This document shows positions 57,754 through 64,000 of a DNA stretch of 64,000 nucleotides, piece by piece. The notes beneath the pieces are model-generated. The model did not search any database, had not been told where the DNA came from, and saw nothing but the letters and a program-made list of their open reading frames with translations. A program made the position numbers and the translations under genes. The DNA is taken from positions 67,001 through 131,000 of the forward strand of contig OZ025207.1 of the NCBI GenBank assembly GCA_964019055.1. Reading direction: 5' to 3'. Position 1 is the stretch's first letter. Every line of letters begins with the position of its first letter. This DNA comes from Anthopleura xanthogrammica (Eukaryota; Cnidaria; Anthozoa; Actiniaria; Actiniidae).

Positions 57754-58092
57754 AATGTGGTCTAGAAAGACAAGAAGAGCGTGGATTCAAATGCCAGACA
57801 TTTTAATGATACGCCTTAGGGCTTTTACCATGATGGGGGACTTCCAATAGCTTCATTAAGAGAAACTATTGGAACATTTATCGCTATAAAATCAACACAG
57901 ACCTTTCACAAATTCGCCAAATATATTAAATAGACAGGTCTACTTTGGCGGGGGTAAAATTGGTAGCCAGTAACTAACACATTGCAATCGTTCCATCATC
58001 GAATTGGAATTTAGAAGTTGAATATTGCGGAGGAAAGACACCCGGACAAAAACCCTCGCAGCACACGCGAGGACCAACAAGTAACTCTACTC

Positions 58093-58395
58093 CCCGGGGG
58101 GGGGGGGGGTATTCCCTATAATGGACTATATGGGGATGCTCCGCCTCCGCCCGAAAGGGTTACCTTTTTCAGGCCTCAGGTATAGAAAAGGGGTGGAAAT
58201 TTGAGGAGTTTTGGTATAAAAAGGGGTAGTTTTTCTTCAAAGGTATATGAAAGGGGTACCTTTTCAGGCAAGAAGGTATATAAAAGGGGTACTTTTTTGC
58301 TGAAATTTGGTATATAAAAGGGTAAGGGGTTGAGAGTTCGGGCGGAGCATCCCCGCATGAAACGACCGGTATGAAAGTATCCCCCGGGCTATACT
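58093..58395. mobile_element. GC-ended foldback element upstream of SLC6
   Basis: Left end CCCCGGGGGGGG..., with 'tatggggatgctccgcc' inside. The right end has the inverse 'ggcggagcatccccgcatg' and '...tcccccggg'. Internal short repeats 'ggtatataaaaggggtac' occur about five times. This end structure is familiar from dispersed elements in cnidarian genomes (recollection, not searched). Confidence 0.7.
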
Positions 58396-58490
58396 CACTT
58401 ATGATGGCAAGTCTGGGGATCGAACCGATGACTACAGCGATGAGAGGCAACGGATTAGAAACGCTCACAACTTCATGCTTCTCCAAAATC
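58396..58490 (-). mobile_element. tRNA-like SINE fragment
   Basis: A perfect B-box-like GGTTCGATCCC on the minus strand (58416-58426) is followed by 'agacttgccatcata'. It is cut by the GC-ended foldback. A GT donor-like 'aagtgagt' here is part of the SINE. Confidence 0.5.
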
Positions 58491-58965
58491 GAGGTTAAAT
58501 ATCATGTCGAATACGTTTTATCGAGTTCAACTTTGTTTTAGAACCATTGTTTTGTGGTGATTCAAGCGGGGCACGAAAGGTCTATCCAAAATTATTAATC
58601 TTGTAAGAAGAGTTCAAGATATTCACGGGACACTACTTTGGATTTATTCTTATTTATCATAATCATGTATATTTATTCAAAAACTCATTATTCCACTCCA
58701 ACAAACAAAGCTACTTTCATGTATAAAACATACGGAAAACGATGTAAATTAAAATCATTAAAAATATTAGTTTAAAATAATTATTTTGGCATACAGTATA
58801 ACAATAAATGCAATAACAAGAAGCTATCTTAGATGGATAATCTTTTTACTAGAACATTTCGATCTGTCCCTAAAGATTTTTCATACAGGATATCTGGTTT
58901 TTTTTTTTTTTTAAATCATTAAGTTAACGATCTGAGTCCCCATAATGAAGTACTAGGCAATTACA

Positions 58966-59252
58966 GCTATTTCAAAAAACGTTGAATACTGCATACTGCA
59001 TACTGAATAGTGCATTGCAAGACCGAAATGTATTTTGGGTCATGTAATATTGTAAAGTAAAATATATAATAATTATTTATTTTATCTTCAGTCTATTCCA
59101 TCCAAAACAATATACTTGCTACATATAGAGAGCAAATCGCTGTATATTTACTTTTTATTTCAAATTAATGAGACCCACAATGCCCTTTGGTCTTGGAATG
59201 CACTATTCAGTATTCAGTATTCAGTATTTAACGTTATTTGAAATAGCTCTAT
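58966..59252. mobile_element. long-TIR MITE family Z, copy 2
   Basis: Left end AGCTATTTCAAAAAACGTTG with 'catactgcatactgaatagt'. The right end is the inverse, with 'attcagtattcagtattc' and 'gaaatagct'. It lies upstream of the SLC6 gene and is related to 56147-56412. Confidence 0.75.
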
Positions 59253-59539
59253 ACGCGATAATCTGTAATTAACCGTTTTTAAACAATAAGATCTTCATCT
59301 GTAACTAGCTGTAATTAAGCAGGTTAAGCGGGCTGATGAGGTATTGTCTATAAAGCCCAGCTGCCTTATCGTCCTTCTACTGTCCCATTACGATTTCATT
59401 GTTTATCACTCGTTAGTATGAGTATAGGGCTTATTTTCTCTAAGTTCTTATTCATTTTCTTTTTTCGTTTGTTCTCTCGTTTTCTCGTTTGGTCTTTTGC
59501 CATATTTCTACCTTATTGTAGTTCATTCATCACAAAACG

Positions 59540-59547
59540 AAAAGCGA

Positions 59548-59623
<76 letters not shown>

Positions 59624-59835
59624 AAAAAAGAAAGAAAGCAAGAAAGAAAGGAAGGATGAATTGAAGGAAGGAAGGAAAAAAGGAAAAAAAAAAAAACAAA
59701 GCCAAGAATAAAAGAAAGAAAGAAACAACGAAACAGCGAAAAAAAGAAAGAAAGAAAGAAAGAAAGCAAGAAAGAAAGGAAGGATGAATGGAAAGAAGGA
59801 AGGAAAAACGGAAGGAAAAACGGAAAAAGAGAAGA
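59540..59835 (+). repeat. (GAAA)n/(GGAA)n microsatellite
   Basis: Purine-only GAAA runs with two longer blocks (59545-59635 and 59745-59785) and GGAA edges. The block 'gcaagaaagaaaggaagga' occurs twice. Confidence 0.95.
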
Positions 59836-60170
59836 AAAATACTATGTTCAATATTACAATTCAGTATTTTTTCCAGCTATTCACAAACACAAAACTTACA
59901 TTCTTACATTGCAAACTAAATGACACATTATTAGCGACACAAGGTAAATAAAAGCATCCAGTGTTTATCAAAGAAAAATATTAGCTATTCACGTTTGCTA
60001 TTTTATCATATGTATTTAGTTTAACCAGATTTTGGCAGTTAAAACTATATCCAACTCAAGAATTCATACGTAATTCATACGATTTTTTCCCTTGCCCAGC
60101 TAAGAAAGATAAGCTTCTACTAATAAATGAACGTTATACTGTAAAAAAAAACTACCTCTCGAAATGTATC

Positions 60171-60679
60171 GAAACAACCTCTGGGCTGATCTAAGTCAGG
60201 GCATGGCTAACTCACAGATCCAACCCTGAAACAACCTCTGGGCTGATCTAAGTCAGGGCATGGCTAACTCACAGATCGAACCCTGAAACAACCTCTGGGC
60301 TGATCTAAGTCAGGGCATGGCTAACTCACAGATCCAACCCTGAAACAACCTCTGGGCTGATCTAAGTCAGGGCATGGCTAACTCACAGATCAAACCCTGA
60401 AACAACCTCTGGGCTGATCTAAGTCAGGGCATGGCTAACTCACAGATCCAACCCTGAAACAACCTCTGGGCTGATCTAAGTCAGGGCATGGCTAACTCAC
60501 AGATCGAACCCTGAAACAACCTCTGGGCTGATCTAAGTCAGGGCATGGCTAACTCACAGATCCAACCCTGAAACAACCTCTGGGCTGATCTAAGTCAAGG
60601 CATGGCTAATTCACAGATCGAACCCTGAAACAACCTCTAGGGTAATCTGAGTCAGGGAAATGTTGACTCACAAATCGAA
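60171..60679 (+). repeat. 57-bp minisatellite, array D (about 9 copies)
   Basis: Eight good copies plus a decayed last unit ('ctagggtaatctgagtcag'). Copies alternate between 'agatccaaccctg', 'agatcgaaccctg' and 'agatcaaaccctg'. Confidence 0.95.
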
Positions 60680-61659
60680 TTGGAATTTAGCTTGATAGGT
60701 TTTGTTAAAGGAGGAAATCCGAAGAATCCGAAGAAAAATCTTCCCGAGAGACTTCTAAAAACGCTGCAACACGCAAGATTGTGATAAATGTGGCCATTGC
60801 TGACGAAACAGTTCCAAAATATAACTAAATATAAAAATATAAATAAATAATAAGCTAATAAGCTTAAAAGACTTAAAAAGCAAGCTAACAAGAGGAAAGC
60901 CAATCATGTTCGAAAACACAACTGGTTACACACAGCATGTTGTTGTTGAACTATTCACAGCATTATTATTACAATGAATTGGATAAAATTGAACAAGTTT
61001 TATATTGTAAATAACCAGTAAAATTCAAACAGAGAGGATTTTAAAGAGATTTAAGATTGAAATTTCATTAGCGGGTACCCTTAGTGAAATTATCAGTGGT
61101 CGGATAATAGAGGTTGGTTCCTATACAGAGGTCAGTCGCTAAATAGAGGGTGGTCGGATAATAGAGGTAGATTGTATTAAGTAGTAAAAACACTCTTTAT
61201 CGTTTGACAAGCGGTTGCTAAGTGATGGTTGGCTGCTCAGCAGGTGATCGTTGTATTTCCACGCAATAAATTAAAATTAACTGGAAGATGTTACGTAACA
61301 AGAGTGTTTTTTTTTTCTTGGGATTTCTAATCTAAATTCAAACTCTTCCAACTTTCAAGTGTTATTTAAAAGGAAAATTGGAAAATGTTCAACAAGATGA
61401 CAGGAATACATTCTGGTTTGATAATATAATGCATTCACAGTCAATAACACGGAAGTTTTCTTGTCATATCATCGTGATTAATTCAAGGCGCTTTCTGCAG
61501 CGTGTTTTCAATTATTTGGGTTTTATGATAATAAAAGGAAAAACATTTGATCATATAATGCTGGTTTTGGTTAACAAAATGTTGAAAAATGAATTTTTTT
61601 TAAAAAGGGGATTTTATCTTCCAATAGTTTTTTTCTTTCTGGGTTTCTTTCTTTCACTC
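60680..61659. other. non-coding, no gene recognised
   Basis: Contains a short duplicated 'gtggtcggataatagaggt' (61096 and 61149), perhaps part of another element. No supported gene. Confidence 0.4.
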
Positions 61660-61661
61660 TT

Positions 61662-61792
61662 AATTCCTTCCTTCCTTCCTTCCTTCCTTCCTTCCTTCCT
61701 TTCTTTTTTCCTTCCTTTCTTCTTTCTTTCTTTCTTTCCTTCCTTCCTTCTTTCTTTCTTTCTTTCCTTCCTTTCTTCCTTCCTTCCGTTCT
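61662..61792 (+). repeat. (CTTC)n/(CTTT)n microsatellite
   Basis: Pyrimidine-only tetramers, mirroring the GAAA class. The Phe/Ser/Leu-rich frame through it is an artefact. Confidence 0.93.
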
Positions 61793-61795
61793 AAT

Positions 61796-64000
61796 AATAT
61801 ATGTCGCTGTCCTTTGATATTTGTATCACTTATCTGGAGTATTATTATTCTATAATTTGCATGAATTCATTTCTGCTGTACCTTTAACTCACGGAAAGTT
61901 CCAAAATCGTTCCAGAATTACTATAATTGGTAAAACTACTCCGTCAGTTATTTTACTCCAAAATCAATGTATCTTTTTTTTACTACGATCTCTCTAAAGG
62001 AGGAGCTCGACTGTTATACACACTTATAGATGTCACATCATTTTTTACTCATTTAAAAAATATTTCGTAAAATTAAGAATGTCCTATTTCCATAACGGTT
62101 TTAAAGAAAATTATTTTCTCAAGCCTTCGTTATGTTTCAACATATTTTCCCTCGTTTTTCGTTGTCATTTTATTGTCATTGAATAATTATCACCTAATTA
62201 CACAACTGCTATTTACGTGTTAAAAATAATAAAAGAAAAAAGAAACATTTCCCGCATTCGAAAAGTTATCGATCGACTCCTTACAAGATTCGATAGAGGA
62301 CAAATATCACGAGAAGGGTCTGTTGGGTTCTTATTTAGATGAAGGTATAGGCTGTAACTGTTTTCTAGGGTATCATATCAAGGAAACAAAAGACTTTTCC
62401 ATCGCACTAGGGTCACTTCACCATCGTGGAAAGGGCATGTTATTGTCGCCAGGTACAATAGGTGTCTAAGTTATACGAAAATACAAATCAGAATCACTTT
62501 TAGATAACTTACCTTAAGAAATATCGTACAAGGAGCTTGATATCAATGATTATTGGTAGTTTTCCAACATAGAGTTAGTTTGGCTGAAGCAGAGGAAATT
62601 CTCGTCTCATTCGAACTTGAGTCTTTCAAGACAGGCACGATTCCCTCAACATTTAGTATGTTAATATTAGAGTAGTGATACTTCTGTATGGATGACTTCT
62701 AGCGAGGACAATGTTCTGTGGAAGCAATATAATCACATCAGAAAATGTTCTCTCACAAATAACATGTTCTCTCACTCGTCGCATAAGCATTGAAAAGCCA
62801 AGTTTAGTAATGCTATGTTAAACCTAATAAAAACTGGAATCTAGAATACGAAATACAACATCGGAAAACATTATCTGTTTATTTTCCATAGAGAAGTGGA
62901 AAGCAGTTCGATTATGAAAGAATAAATGTGATTCATAATTTTTTATTACAAAAAAAAATTATTACCGAGACTAACTCATAACATTTAGCTCACAAAAAGA
63001 AACTTATTTACAAATAATCTAGGGGATTTTCGATCTTGAATTCCTTACCTTTAGGTATTTCTTTTTATCTCAACTTTTAGCTGCGATTATTAACAGATAC
63101 GATACGATACGATGTAGTGCGTTGATTAGCCTGTGAGATACTAGCTATTGACAAGCAGTGCCTTAATTCACTACCAAAATATGCTTGCTGTTAAGGATTC
63201 TGTTTGTAAGTAATTATTAATAATTGATGCTTTTCAACGCTTTTAAAGCACAAAAAGCCAGCGACTTTTTCTAGTGACTTGATTGAAGACTTAAGCCAAT
63301 TTGATTAAATAGAATACTTTGTGTCAACCAGGACTCGTTCTAAAGAATAAATCTCGAGTTAGGAGCAGACAACCATCGCGATAGTCACTTGTTTACTAGG
63401 AATTGATATAAAACTACCTAAATAAAATGTTTTATATACTTGCGGCCAAAAAATCGCCACCTCAATAAACACATAAGGATTTCTTTAGCACTCTCGTTTA
63501 CATTAGATGTCGAAGGCATTGAGCCATTCACTCATACTAACATGTAATCTTAAAGAAAAAAATTCTTGTAATCGATCTTTTTCCCCCTCTTTTTCTGGAT
63601 TTTGTGCTCATTGACGTTTGTTTTCGAAACATGGTTAACCAATTCGCAGTAGCACCACATCCATCTCGCACATTTTGTAATGTTTTTCATTATCAAATGT
63701 AAACAATAAATATAGAAATAACCAACCTGCACAAAACAGCCACCAGTTAATAGGCACCTCTTCGGCCTCGCAATTATCCTAATATTCATGACAAAAGAAC
63801 TGATAAAGACTTGCCCTCGGCAGTACTATTGCGAGAAGAAAGAGAGATCGAAACTGCATTAGACAGCAAGGAACATTCTCTCATCTTTGGATAGTCATTA
63901 TCACTATAATCTCAATAAGTAACGCCAATGACTAAGTTTTTTCAATAGCTTCTCTGAGAGGTTTCTGGCTCACTATCTAATCAATAATAATCGATGGTAA
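61796..64000. other. AT-rich non-coding end of window
   Basis: Only a tiny (GATAC)n near 63096-63110 was noted. No exon, ORF or element could be supported. Confidence 0.5.

Noticed and set aside
58409..58486. Upstream coding exon of the SLC6 gene
   Set aside because: It has a donor-like GTGAGT and would join in frame, but there is no ATG in that frame, a stop lies just upstream, and the sequence is a tRNA-like SINE fragment with a B box.

Overview
The window is AT-rich animal nuclear DNA with intron-containing genes, dense simple repeats and many short foldback (MITE-like) elements. The gene content (a TONSL orthologue, an SLC6 amino-acid-type transporter and an intronless class A GPCR) and the style of the dispersed repeats fit a cnidarian, probably an anthozoan. 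That assignment is an inference, because no diagnostic marker is present.

Layout: 1-8000 is repeat-rich with no gene recognised. 8017-9171 (minus) is a single-exon class A GPCR. 14118-25307 (minus) holds the first 13 coding exons of Tonsoku-like (TONSL): the TPR array, the acidic linker and the first ankyrin repeats. The rest of TONSL was not found. 25308-45281 is mostly intergenic, with transposon remnants, SINE-like fragments and microsatellites. It has two candidate small genes, 33665-33829 (+) and 35230-35664 (-, with promoter-like motifs upstream). 45282-57753 (minus) is a complete nine-coding-exon SLC6 gene whose exons join in frame to 899 residues. 57754-64000 holds foldback elements, microsatellites and another 57-bp minisatellite array.

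The three confident genes all read on the minus strand, and nothing links them in one pathway: TONSL is a nuclear replication-fork repair factor, while the other two are plasma-membrane proteins. The main points of interest are a 57-bp tandem repeat family seen as four arrays plus single copies with similar end phase, a LINE insertion with a clear target-site duplication just upstream of an SLC6 splice acceptor, unusual TM1 residues in the SLC6 protein, a tandem array of perfect palindromes in TONSL intron 1, and the missing 3' half of TONSL. No CRISPR array, rRNA gene or intact tRNA gene was seen. No clearly new multi-gene system is present.
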